From Alectoria sarmentosa (taxonomy: Eukaryota > Ascomycota > Lecanoromycetes > Lecanorales > Parmeliaceae): DNA of 11,967 nucleotides. The stretch lies in the NCBI GenBank assembly GCA_009733775.1, contig WOGZ01000612.1, positions 1 to 11,967 on the forward strand, read 5' to 3'. This document shows positions 1 through 9,159 of the stretch, piece after piece (within the stretch, counting starts at the first letter, position 1; each line of letters opens with the position of its first letter). Position numbers and translations under genes: made by a program. The notes below the pieces were generated by a model. It worked only from the letters and a program-made list of their open reading frames with translations, was not told the origin of the DNA and searched no databases.

Positions 1-338
1 TTATTATTATAGAATAAACTTATGCAATTTCAACGATATAATAATCTCGTAAATATGATAGAGGATTATGATGTTATTCAAAAAAGAAATTAATTCGTGA
101 AATGAGCGAAGAGGTTTCCCGGGAGCCTCGCTGTCGATCCGACTTAACATATTTAAATTAAATATTACTTTATATATATACATTCAAATCTGATAATTTT
201 TACATCGTTGAAAAGCGCATATTGAGTTGTATAATTTTTGAAATTATGAAGAAATTATATCTTGAAAAGGGTAAGGGGCAAAAGATGTAAGATTTGTATA
301 TACAAATTTTTGATGAGGGCGCTCGGGAGGCCTAAAGC

Positions 339-360
339 CGCTATTCGAACGCTATTCGAA
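339..360. repeat. Tandem duplication of an 11-mer inside the AT-rich block
   Basis: The 11-mer CGCTATTCGAA occurs twice head to tail, at 339-349 and 350-360. Each copy contains the palindrome TTCGAA. It lies in one of the two GC-richer pockets of the otherwise RIP-degraded block. No function can be assigned. Confidence 0.8.
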
Positions 361-701
361 ATAGGAAACTAACTTAATTTTTTAATTGACTGCACATATA
401 AATTTAAGATATTTTAACTTAGTTTTACACTATTCCTTTATATAATAAAGATTAATTACGACGTTAATGTTATTTATTATCTTTTAACTTATAATATTTT
501 CACGATATCTTTTTTTAATAAATTAATTCGTGAACTTTATTATAAATCGATATTCAATTAACGAATTTATAATAACGATGATGTTTTTTTTTAAAAGCTC
601 TTATAAAATAAATTTATTTATTTTTATTTTTACGATTTTCAATTTAAACGTAAATTTAAATAATTAATTTATATATTGTTATTATTATTATTAAATTTCG
701 C

Positions 702-719
702 ATTTAAACGCGTTTAAAT
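702..719. repeat. Perfect 18-bp palindrome
   Basis: ATTTAAACGCGTTTAAAT reads identically on both strands, with 9-bp arms and no loop. It sits in the AT-rich block. It may be a chance product of low-complexity composition or a remnant of an inverted repeat. Confidence 0.85.
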
Positions 720-1015
720 TCTTCGTCGAAAACATTTTCAAAATTTTTTAATAAAATATTTTAAATGAGATCAAAAATTTATCAAATTGTTTAACGATAT
801 CATTAATTTTCATTTTATTATTATTTTATGCGATGCGACGCGTTTTTTATAATAAATGAATATTATAATTTAATAAATGAAATGAATAATTTCGATTCGA
901 AAATTTATTTTTTAACGACGACGACGTGATAAACATCGCGACGGGTTTTAAATAAACTTAAACGATAGTTTAAGATTTATTTCAAAACTCACAAACTCTT
1001 CGAGGGAATAAACGC

Positions 1016-1468
1016 GTTCTTGGTTGAGTAATTTTCAAAAAATGGATTCGATCAAAATAGTTGTTCGTCCCCGTGTGGACCATGGACGTGAAAAATTGAA
1101 GCATTATGTACTTCCATTTTCCAGATGCTTAGCGCTACATGCATGGCGCATGCCCCGCAAAGAAACCCCCGGAGGCTCACGCTTGACCATATCAACAATC
1201 CTGTTCTTGACGCACACATTTATACCATCCCAGATTCACTTTTTTTGTTTTGATTTACCATGTGTTACTATTATACAATTCATATAGCACGTCTTTCTTT
1301 AAGCATTTCGCCAAAGTCATGTCTGTTGCCAGCTTCGATCTAAAAGGGGTATCCACCAGAAATGAAATCCTCAACTTCCAAATGCCCGCGGATGCAGCAC
1401 CTAATTAAGCCATGCGCAGGCCATGCAAAATGTTTAAGTATCGTTCACTCACTCAGCATGAAACATTC
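1016..1468. other. Intergenic region / 3' flank of the TFIIIC gene
   Basis: Ordinary-composition DNA lies between the AT-rich block and the stop codon of the TFIIIC subunit gene, so the gene's 3' UTR and poly(A) site should fall here. No canonical AATAAA stands out on the minus strand just downstream of the stop. The longest open stretch, 1024-1287 on the plus strand, is 87 codons and low in information, with no recognisable domain. I see no RNA gene. Confidence 0.6.
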
Positions 1469-4400
1469 TCAGTCAAGGTCCCTCGTGATCACGTCTTCGA
1501 CATCCTCCCCTGCTCCCTCTTTTCCCTTTCCCTTTCTGTCTCCCACATCTTCACCTGACCACTCCTCACTGTTCTCACCAGTCCCCAAAGCCAACCACCA
1601 CCATTCATCCTCGACACTGAATCCCTGGCCGACTTGTTTCGCGGCTTTTGCACAGACCAGCCATTCAAGGACCTCTTGCAGCTCCCATACCTCCATAGCC
1701 GGTCTCATGACTTTCTCCAGCTCCCAAGCCCCAACACCAGGTCTTATTGCCAGCACAGCCACAACTGCCGCGAGAGCCATCTCCCACATCACGGGCACAA
1801 GCGAACCATGAATATCGTACCACAGCGGGATCTTTGCCATCGGGTCTTGCAGGTGCTGAGACGGTGGCGCCGGAAGGGGAGGCAGCGAGTTCCCATAGAT
1901 GTACATAGGCGAAGGCCGAAGCTCAAGACTGAAACTCAATCGCCGTTTATCCATCTGCCGAGTCTCATAGCCACCATCAGTCTGACCCCATTTGTTCATC
2001 GGTACACCAATTGGCACGATTTTGATCCGTTGATGCGCTTGGAGGTTGACGATAACGATCATGTCGCCGTCGTCAGCGGCGTGTGAGTAAGTGGCAAAAC
2101 CTCTCTCTTCAAAGTCGTGATCGAGTTGCTGCTTGAAGACTGCCGCTCGGTGGAAATGAGCAAATTGTAGATTCTTCTTGAGACGGGAAATGAGGAAATC
2201 ACTAATGTCATAGTTGCGGCCGGGAATAAGGCGCCCCTTGTTTTCTTGAGTGAGGACACGATCAATGAGTAGCTGCTTGAGAGCATCCTCGACCGTGCGG
2301 TCCGGGAATGTCGAGAGCTTGGCACGGGCCACAGAGGGGTTGTAGGTGGACTCGGGCGTCATGATGTTGGCACGGATCCAGGTTTTTGCGGTAGTGAGAT
2401 CTTCTGCATCTTCTGGTCGAGCACCTCGTCGTTCTCGAAATAGAGGCAAGACATAAGGGTCTCTTTGCACAATCTTTGCTCTTCTGGCTAAGACGGAGGA
2501 GCCGTCGATCTCGTAAAACTCGTTTATCTCGTTACTGGACGGTTCATTCAGCGTGTATAGGCCGTCAAATTCAGATCGCTCTACTGGAAGTTCCGGCAAC
2601 GACTGGGTAGGTGTGTTGACGTTGGCCATTGTCCATTCAACAAGCCACTTCCAGTCGTAGTCGTCGAGATGGTCAAAGTCAATGGCGGGCACTGTACCCT
2701 GCTCGTACGCGCTTGTAAAGATGCTCTGAAAGTCTGACTCCATCTTGGGCAAGACAAGCTTATACTTTTGCAGCGTGGAACTCCAGCGGCTGTGAACAAA
2801 CATTTGGGTGTATGTTGGCTCGAAAACTTTAGCAACAAGCACCCAGTCAATGCGTTTATCGAGTCCTCCTGTCAGCGCCCGAATAATCATAACGGCAGTC
2901 AGTAGGCGTTCTTCACCATTCTCGCCGAGAGACTTCGCTTGACGTGGCCCACGTACCCTACGGAGCTTGGTGGGCCTGTGTCCTTGATCCAAATCCACTT
3001 GTCCTGAGGCCTCGTCTTGAGTCCCAATTGCCACTAAAGATGTTAAGCGGCGGCGTTTGAGCGGTGTCCGAGTTTCCACTGGCGCGGGATCAATGCCTCT
3101 ACTACCGGTGCTGAATATTCTGTTAGCTATCCTGGGTCTGGAGTCTTTGTTCCTGGGGAACCGCCTGGATGTGAGACGGCCATCCTTGAGGCTGACAGTG
3201 ACTTGCTTTGCAGCTTCCATGTCAGCCTCTACCACTTCGACTGTTTTATGAGCATGTGAAAACACATGGTTGACAAACGGCCAGCCCACGAGGACAATGT
3301 TGTCTAATGCATTTGCTTCAAGCTCCCGCCTCAATAAGCCATCCACTTCTTCATCGAACGGCGTCTTTTCTGGTTTTTGAGATTCCTGCACCAACGGTGG
3401 CCAGGTACTCCTACGATGTGAGATATATGGTTTTACAGCTTTGAGACTTGCAGCATACGGATCTAAAGTCGTACCACGATGCGCAAAGATCTTCCGGGGA
3501 GGTCGAAGCCCAGAGAAGGTGACCGAGAATGTGCCAGTGGCGCGGTGGAGGTAGTGGACGGGATCCATGAAGCTGACGAGTAGAATTCTCTGATACGAGG
3601 TTCCAAGACCTTTCGCATTAGCAGCCACTGGCCACCCAGAAATAAGAGATAAGGGCGACTCGGGGGACGGAGATGCTCTTGTGCCCATACTCCCACGCCG
3701 CATAGCATTCGAAGTTGGAGGCAGTTGTATCGTCTCCTCTAGATCAATATGTTTCGGTCCTAGATCGTCTCCTGGCCGCACAGTCTTATTGGGATTGGCC
3801 TCCCCAGCATAAGGTGGAGTGTACGGGGAAGGTTGATTTCTTGGTCTAGCAGTGTTCAAAGTAGCAGTTCTGGACGTTGGAGCCTGCCGCGAAGGGGAGG
3901 GTGGACGGATTGGTGCATATGGAGATTGTAATTGACCAGGATCGAGATCGGGGTAGAGCAAGGAATGCCTGGTCGAGTTGGCTAGCGCTTGCTTGCGTTC
4001 AATTCGGGCAGCATTTATTGCCATCTCTCGAATGCGTTGTCTGGCCTGTTCGTTGGAATCAAGAGGTATTCGAGCTTCTGATGTGCCGATCTGCACACCA
4101 TTTTCGGACGTTGCCATCAGGACCGTTGGTCTTTGTTCCTCAAAATTAAAGTCTGAGAAAGCATAGTTTGACGGCAACCATATTAATGAACTTGGGTTGC
4201 TGACTGTATTGGTGGGTATTGTTGGCAATGGATTTATTCGTGATGGTACGGGTTTCCTGATGCTGGCCAGACGTTCGACACGCTTTTGGCCTCTCCTTCC
4301 ACCTGGGCGTTTTGGAGTAGGTCTTGGTAGAATCTCTCTAGCAGGACCAGCGGCGGCTTTAACCGCGTCTGTGGTGGCTTGCTGGATAAAGGGGTCGGCA

Positions 4401-7400
4401 TAAGGCTCGTCGCCATCAGGGTGCCCAAGCCCTTGCTGGTCTTGTTGATTCAATGCTTCCAGCCTAGCCATGGCAGCTCTCTCTTTCCCATCCATAATCT
4501 TCTTGGCGAGGTCGAGTCGACGAAACTCCGCAGGCTCGATTGCAGACGAGTCTTGTACAGTTTCCTCAGTCCCCTTTTCTGATGCTTCTTCATCAGTAGA
4601 CTTATTTTCGCGAACTTCTGTACTTTGATAATCTTGTGGTGGCAAGACAGCCGTGGGAACGAAGTATCTGGGGTGATAAGCCACCATCTTTGTCTGGGTC
4701 TCTTTAACTTTGGGGTCGGTAGTTTCAATAGTCGGCAAGATGAGCATACTCTTGGTGACGGTAATTCCCTGTCTGGTCCGGGACGTGAAGGTGATCTGCC
4801 GAAGTTTGTTCTCTTTGATCAATGCACTGACCGCATTGCTTATAGTTTTCGCCTCTGGCGTTCCTTCTTGCCCTCTCCGTTTCCATTCGGCGGCAAAAGG
4901 TGAACTCATCTCTTTATGACTAGGAAAGACACCTTCGCATTTGTCTACTATGTCCATTATGATGGTTTTCCGTAACATTGCAGTGGAACCTCCTCGCCTG
5001 CTTATCTTACTGACAGACTGCCTATTCGGAGGCTTGCTGGCTTTCCGGCCAGAAGACTGAGATGGTTGCACAACCTGACGCGGAGCAGCTTCACTTGGCG
5101 TTATTTTAGAGTCGTCAAGGACAGGAGAATTTGGGAAAACTTCGCTCGACTCTTTCATATCTGGCTGCTTCCCCGGCGTACGAGCAGGCGCTTCAATTTC
5201 GATAGTTGATTTTTTGTGGACTTGATCAATGACTGGGAACGGTACTGCTATTTCTGGAAGCGTGCTCGGTTTGCTGATGGGTTTAGAAGATTCCGTAGTT
5301 GGCGAGGAGTGTCTACTATACGGACTTGCAGAGAAAGGATCAAACAGAGTTGCGCCACGAGTAGGCGGCGGAGATGTTGTGCGCTTTCTCTTCGTTCCAG
5401 CGGTATCGACGTATGGGGAGACACAAGTAGATATCGGCTGAGAGGCCAAGCAAGAAGAGGCATGCGACTGCAAGGATGTCGACCTTGATAGATCTGGCTG
5501 GCCCTCTAGAATTGATTGGTCATATGGCATGAGGGCCGACTCTTCAACCTGTGATGTTGGCGTCCGATTTCTGCTTGCTAGACGAGATATCTGCTCAGAT
5601 GCTGCGATTTTCTTCACGGACCAGTCCAATTCGCTCAACCGAGCGAATTTGAAGACGGCGAGCTTGAAATGCGTGGGCCGAAAGTCTCGAGGTTCACAGG
5701 GTCTCTTCCTCCGAGGAGTCGTCTTTCCGATGAAGACGCCGGCATTGGATTTTGTGATGGTCTCCAATTGTTGTTGGTAGTGTTTTGACATGAACTTCTC
5801 CCAGCCGGGGTACATCCCTTCATTACCAGCATTGAGCTGCATTTTCGATATTCCTATAGATGATTCTCGTGCGTGTACAGTAAAAGCTTTTTGTGTTGCT
5901 GCTGAAGAGGTCTTTGGCGTTCTATGGTGCTCGTTGTGTTGTAATAACATGTGCCCAGCTCGTTTCCGCTTCTGTCCTGCTCTGGCTACGTGTAACTCAT
6001 CTAGTGGCAGAGGCAGAAAAGAGCCCGAGTGGGCAGCAATCGAGGGCAAATACTGGTACCGAAGCGGTATTGTGTGTTGCTCATCGTTCTCCAATGGTGT
6101 GTTCGCGGTTCGTTTCCGCTTCTGTCCTGCTCTGGCTGTGGACGACGTATCTGGTGGCAGAAACGAGCCCGAGTGGGCAGTAATAGAGGGCAGATATTTG
6201 AACTGAGGATCCAACTGCTGCTTTGGTTTTGCTAGTCGGCCTTGCTTACGCTTTATATTATTCTGCAAAGCGTCCGTGGTCGAGATCTCCATTGCTGAGG
6301 AAGGTGGGCGAACATACGGCCAAGAATGTGCAGCTACGGACGGGAGATACATCTTAGACTCCAGGTCTGATACACGCTGGCCACGTCTCCGTGTCCGGGT
6401 TGGAAGTATTGGAGTTTGTCTTTCCGGATTTTTCCCTTTTAGCTCTGGAGGGGCTTGCTTCCGCAAGGCTGGGACAAAATAAGTATGAGCAGCCATCGAA
6501 GGCTGGTATCGAGTATCTTTTCGATGTCGACTCTTGGATTTTGCTTTGTCTGGGTCTGGTTCTGGCAATGGCTCCCCAGCAAATTTGTAAAGTACCTGGG
6601 CTCTCGACGTTTTCGGAAGTGGCAATTCTCCTTCTCGCTTGCGCGAATCATCCCTCTCCGCCAACACTTCATAGGCGACTACCACAGCGTCTTCTCCGTC
6701 TTCAACGCGTCGTACAATTTCTTTCTCGACCTTGACGATCTCGTACTTTTCAAACATTTCTTGCGAGTAAAGTAAGTCATCGATTTCGTCTGGAGTCATG
6801 GTATCAAAGTTGGCTGGGATGCCGGTCTTCTGATACTTGCGCGGCCGACCCAAAGGCTTTGAGGCCGATGTTCTGACCTGCTTGCGCATTTCAGTCTGGG
6901 ACCCAATTGCTCGTCCCTTGACTGGTACGTCACGAGGAGGCTTGGGCACTGCTATCTTTTCGGGCTCGATCGCCTTTGTCTTGGTTGATACAGCACCGGA
7001 GGGTTTTGAAAGTGCTACTTTCTGGGGCTCAATTGCTCGTGCTTTGATTGACGTAGCCTGAGAAGGCGTGGACGCTGCATTCTTGGGACTAGACCCATGA
7101 CCAATAGTAACAGAGTGTCGCTGGAGGCTTTTGTACCGGATGCCTAGATCACAGTTAATGAAAACAAATCGCCATCTACGACTATGTTGCTTACCGTAGC
7201 TGCCATCAGCATGTTTTTTGAGGACAGGGTCAGTAGCAGAGATGCGTAGAGGGTCGACTTTGAGAGCTGATACACATTCGTCAAGACTAGCATCATTTTG
7301 GCGCCCCTGAAATTGGGTTTCCTCGAGTCTCGGGAAGCCATACTCATCCACATCAGGCTTAGCGTCTAATGCAGCATCGACGTTCTTGCCTATCGTCACT

Positions 7401-9068
7401 TCGCTGGCGACGGTTTTTACAGCTTCCCAGAATCCTGTACCGCCTTCGACAAGCTTCTTGAAGTTTTCGTAGGTGTAGTAGATGTAGATTTGAGTCTTGC
7501 CCTTGAGAACTGTGTCTCGCACGATGGATAGGTGACGAAGATGTAGGGGCTGTGATATCTGCCAGGAATCCACTATTCGCGAGACGTAGTCGTCGAGAGG
7601 TTTTCTGACATGGTCGCCCATCAGGTTATCCCTAATCTCCTGATCACAGAGTCAGCGAATCGGTCTCACTTTTAACGGGAGAGAGGAAGCGCAAACGTAC
7701 AGTCATACTCATGCCTTTGATGCCAGCCCGATCGACAAGCTCAAATATCTGGTTGTTGATGGATCGATCCGCTGTCCACGAAGGGATTGTCCGACTCCCT
7801 GAAAGCGCGATGTTTCCTGCCACGCTTTCAGGAGCAGCTGTAGAAGATGATTGTCCTAGTGCCTGTCTATCTTGGTCCCGCTGACCTTTGATATTCACGC
7901 GCTTCCTTTTTCCTACTGGTGAGGGGCCTGGATCGTTTGTTTGCTTTTTTTGATCCGTGTTGTTGTTGACGAAGCGCTTAAGAATGCATTGGCTCGTATG
8001 TAGCAACCTCTTTGGGTTGACTAGTTGAACACACAGACGCTTTTTCTCGACGTACCCACCATCATGTAGACGGTCGGTTCGGGCTGGGAGAGAACGCTTA
8101 TCTTGGCCGCTGATTCTGATGAGATCATGTTGCAAGATACCCTTGGGTCCACACGATGCTATGATAGAAAGGCAGATGAAATCGAGAGACTTAATTTTGC
8201 CGAAATCGGGACCATGCCCAGTCAGGGCGTGCCACATGCGATTCTCGCTCGCGTAGAGTCGGATCCCGGGATGGAAGTTCGACTGTTCGAGATCTACAGC
8301 ATCGTTCGTGTCGCCGCCAGCTGTTTCTGCCGGTCGCTGAAAATGAGTGACATCGCCGTCTTGAAGTATCGTTAGAGCGTTAGAAGCATGTGAGGGAGTA
8401 ACGGCTTCGGGAATTTCAGTTTCCTGAGAGATGGGGACCGTATGCTCAGATTGATCGATGGCAGCGTTGCGTGCTTCCACTTCGGAGAGCGTTAGCTGCT
8501 TGTGCCCGGCATGGCTTCCCAATCGAATGTCGGGACTTGTGATAAGCCACTTCCAGGTTAGCTCGAGAAAAGGCCTGTCAACGTTGGTAGCGATGCCCGG
8601 ATGAGGAACAGCTTCGTCTCTGTTTTGAACATGACTGTCATCGATTGGATTAGCGTAGTAGGCTTTGACGTGGGCAATGAAATCTAGAGGTAAGGCTCCT
8701 GATCACTGTTAGCAAACGAATAATCCATGACGTAGAAAGATGGCTTGAATTTGTGTGACTGTCGAATAAAAGTATTCTTGTAGATACTGGCGAAAGATAG
8801 AACAGTACTTCCACTGCCACACGCTTGCAGAAGCATCCTGAGTCCGATGGGATTTTGCAACAATACAAGGTTACAAAAAAAAAGATTTGGATCCTCAGCG
8901 GGCGATACGGTCCAACGCGGGAAAAAAGGAGAGTAAAGACTGGAAAATGCAAGGCATGGGTAGCTCGAACACTGGCGAAGGAAAAAAGCGAATTAACCCA
9001 CCATGTTCGCCACAAAGGGCAATCTGGTCGACTAGATGACGGATCAGACCATCCAAACTTGTGGCCAT
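1469..9068 (-). CDS. tfc3: TFIIIC B-block-binding subunit (Tfc3/Sfc3, tau138 family), three exons
   Basis: Largest subunit of nuclear TFIIIC. In this family it recognises the B box of tRNA genes and helps recruit TFIIIB and RNA polymerase III. Exons are 9068-9002, 8698-7701 and 7639-1469, joined to about 2411 residues. Visible regions: N-terminal helical segment with IALCGEHGALPLDF (about 5-40); B-block winged helix (about 190-260, containing SLDFICLSIIASCGPKGIL); a second helical/winged region (about 332-420) spanning intron 2; a 21-residue triple repeat (542-604); an AT-hook-like GRPRKY (609-614); four YLPSxAAHS-type repeats (733-893); a conserved extended winged helix (about 1243-1323, with EGVFPSHKEM); a DPVHYLHRATGTFS segment (about 1714); a KRRRL nuclear-localisation-like motif (about 1883); and conserved C-terminal regions (about 1929-2021, 2105-2180, 2290-2365, with IPLWYDIHG and EWWWL). 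The linkers are long, basic and disordered-looking. The ATG at 9068 has A at -3 and G at +4 and is the first in-frame ATG I find. Yeast Tfc3 is about half this length, but filamentous-fungal forms are long. Family assignment rests on recalled motifs. Confidence 0.92.
5945..6510 (-). repeat. tfc3: Four-copy ~50-residue repeat in TFIIIC subunit (YLPSxAAHS module)
   Basis: The motif Y-L/Q-P-S-M/V/I-A/T-A-H-S/T occurs four times, beginning near residues 733 (YQPSMAAHT), 786 (YLPSVAAHS), 837 (YLPSITAHS) and 885 (YLPSIAAHS), a spacing of 53, 51 and 48 residues. The last two copies also share GSFLP and a downstream ARAGQKRKR basic cluster. At the DNA level they contain a 28-nt identical stretch (5960-5987 and 6110-6137, 150 bp apart), so the duplication is comparatively recent or under conservation. 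The basic cluster could act in nuclear import or nucleic-acid contact; that is inference. Confidence 0.9.
6893..7081 (-). repeat. tfc3: Three-copy 63-bp (21-residue) in-frame tandem repeat
   Basis: Three consecutive units of exactly 21 residues begin SIKARAIEPQ, STKTKAIEPE and PVKGRAIGSQ (residues 542, 563 and 584). The third is diverged at its end. The related DNA motifs recur near 6905, 6968 and 7031, a clean 63-bp period. The units are rich in K, P and alternating hydrophobics and precede an AT-hook-like GRPRKY motif, in what appears to be a disordered linker. Confidence 0.85.
7640..7700 (-). other. tfc3: Intron 2 of the TFIIIC subunit gene (61 nt, phase 0)
   Basis: The donor GTACGT is at 7700-7695 and the acceptor GATCAG ends at 7640, with a GCTGACTC branch-point-like sequence between. 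Removing it joins GMSMT to EIRDNLMGDH and restores one frame across two otherwise separate open frames. Without splicing, the upstream frame stops at 7646-7644. Length, donor and branch sequence are all typical of filamentous fungi. Confidence 0.9.
8699..9001 (-). other. tfc3: Intron 1 of the TFIIIC subunit gene (303 nt, phase 1)
   Basis: The donor is GTGGGT at 9001-8996. A GCTAACAG branch-point-like element lies a few bases before the acceptor ATCAG ending at 8699. Splicing joins G to GA to make Gly23. The intron is long for a filamentous ascomycete, where 50-80 nt is usual. A 121-codon open frame crossing it on the minus strand (9015-8650) lacks homology-like features and is not in frame with the exons. 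Confidence 0.75.
9002..9068 (-). other. tfc3: Exon 1 of the TFIIIC subunit gene (22 codons plus 1 nt)
   Basis: This short first exon was found by translating upstream of the main open frames. It reads MATSLDGLIRHLVDQIALCG followed by EH and the first base of a glycine codon. The IALCG-x-x-G pattern matches my recollection of the N-terminus of fungal Tfc3 homologues, where it continues directly into the xLPxDF segment that opens exon 2. The donor follows at 9001 (GTGGGT), and the codon is completed by GA at 8698-8697. No other reading of this region gives that match. Confidence 0.82.
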
Positions 9069-9082
9069 GCTCTGAGAAACAT
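9044..9082 (-). other. Possible upstream ORF overlapping the TFIIIC start codon
   Basis: An ATG at 9082, 14 nt before the assigned start and out of frame with it, opens a 12-codon frame that ends in TGA at 9046-9044, inside exon 1. It has A at -3. If the transcript begins upstream of it, ribosomes would have to skip it or restart to make the TFIIIC subunit. The transcription start is unknown. Confidence 0.4.
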
Positions 9083-9115
9083 TATGACCCCCCTCTGAAA
9101 GGGTCTTCTGGGAGG

Positions 9116-9125
9116 AAAAAAAAAA
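9116..9125 (-). terminator. T10 run, possible Pol III terminator or promoter T-tract
   Basis: Ten consecutive T residues lie on the minus strand, 48 nt upstream of the TFIIIC start codon and downstream of the B-box-like element. A T-run of this length would stop RNA polymerase III. It could equally be part of the pyrimidine-rich core promoter that is common in fungal genes. Confidence 0.3.
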
Positions 9126-9148
9126 TTAGGCCATGGCTGGCAAAAGCG

Positions 9149-9159
9149 AGATTCGAACG
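9149..9159 (-). promoter_or_regulatory. B-box-like (TFIIIC-recognition-like) element upstream of tfc3
   Basis: The minus strand reads CGTTCGAATCT, matching the Pol III B-box consensus GGTTCGANTCC at 9 of 11 positions with the GTTCGANTC core intact. About 23 nt downstream on the same strand is a T10 run (9125-9116), the usual form of a Pol III terminator. The flanking bases do not pair as a T-stem and no A box lies at tRNA distance, so this is not an intact tRNA gene. It may be a tRNA relic, an isolated TFIIIC-binding site, or chance. Confidence 0.35.

Larger units (their letters stand above)
1..1015. repeat. AT-rich, RIP-like degenerate repeat DNA
   Basis: The block is overwhelmingly A+T with stop codons in every frame, so it has no coding capacity. 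A hand count over 541-720 gives about 30 TpA against about 6 CpA plus TpG combined, while about 8 CpG survive. That pattern (TpA excess, CpA/TpG loss, CpG retention) is what repeat-induced point mutation of the Pezizomycotina produces, because RIP converts CpA to TpA. Two small pockets of higher GC remain at about 100-145 and 262-360. The parent element, presumably a transposon, can no longer be identified by eye: I see no terminal repeats, reverse transcriptase or transposase motifs. The window begins inside the block, so its true length is unknown. Composition changes abruptly near 1015-1070. The RIP reading is an inference from dinucleotide composition. Confidence 0.75.

Noticed and set aside
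1..1015. A mitochondrial, centromeric or telomeric origin for the AT-rich block
   Set aside because: No telomere repeats or mitochondrial genes are present, it joins directly to nuclear-type genes, and CpG retention with CpA/TpG loss fits RIP better. A centromere cannot be tested from 1 kb.
1024..1287. 87-codon plus-strand frame between the AT block and the TFIIIC gene
   Set aside because: No domain, unremarkable composition, and it begins right at the AT-block boundary. There is nothing to support expression.
1362..2086. Plus-strand frames of about 150 codons (1362-1811 and 1634-2086)
   Set aside because: They lie mainly antisense to the conserved C-terminal coding region of the TFIIIC subunit, with compositional shadow sequence rich in S, P and H.
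1469..7621. Treating the 2050-codon minus-strand frame as a complete gene starting at the ATG at 7621
   Set aside because: It would lack the B-block winged helix. A typical 61-nt intron joins it in frame to the upstream exon, and helical/winged-helix sequence continues across the junction.
7644..8522. A separate 292-codon gene starting at 8522
   Set aside because: The start would be TTG, which is not expected in a fungal nuclear gene. The frame remains open upstream to 8700 with Tfc3-like sequence, and its last 20 or so codons are intron.
8650..9015. 121-codon minus-strand open frame
   Set aside because: It lies mostly across intron 1 in another frame, has no recognisable domain, and overlaps the better-supported exon 1.
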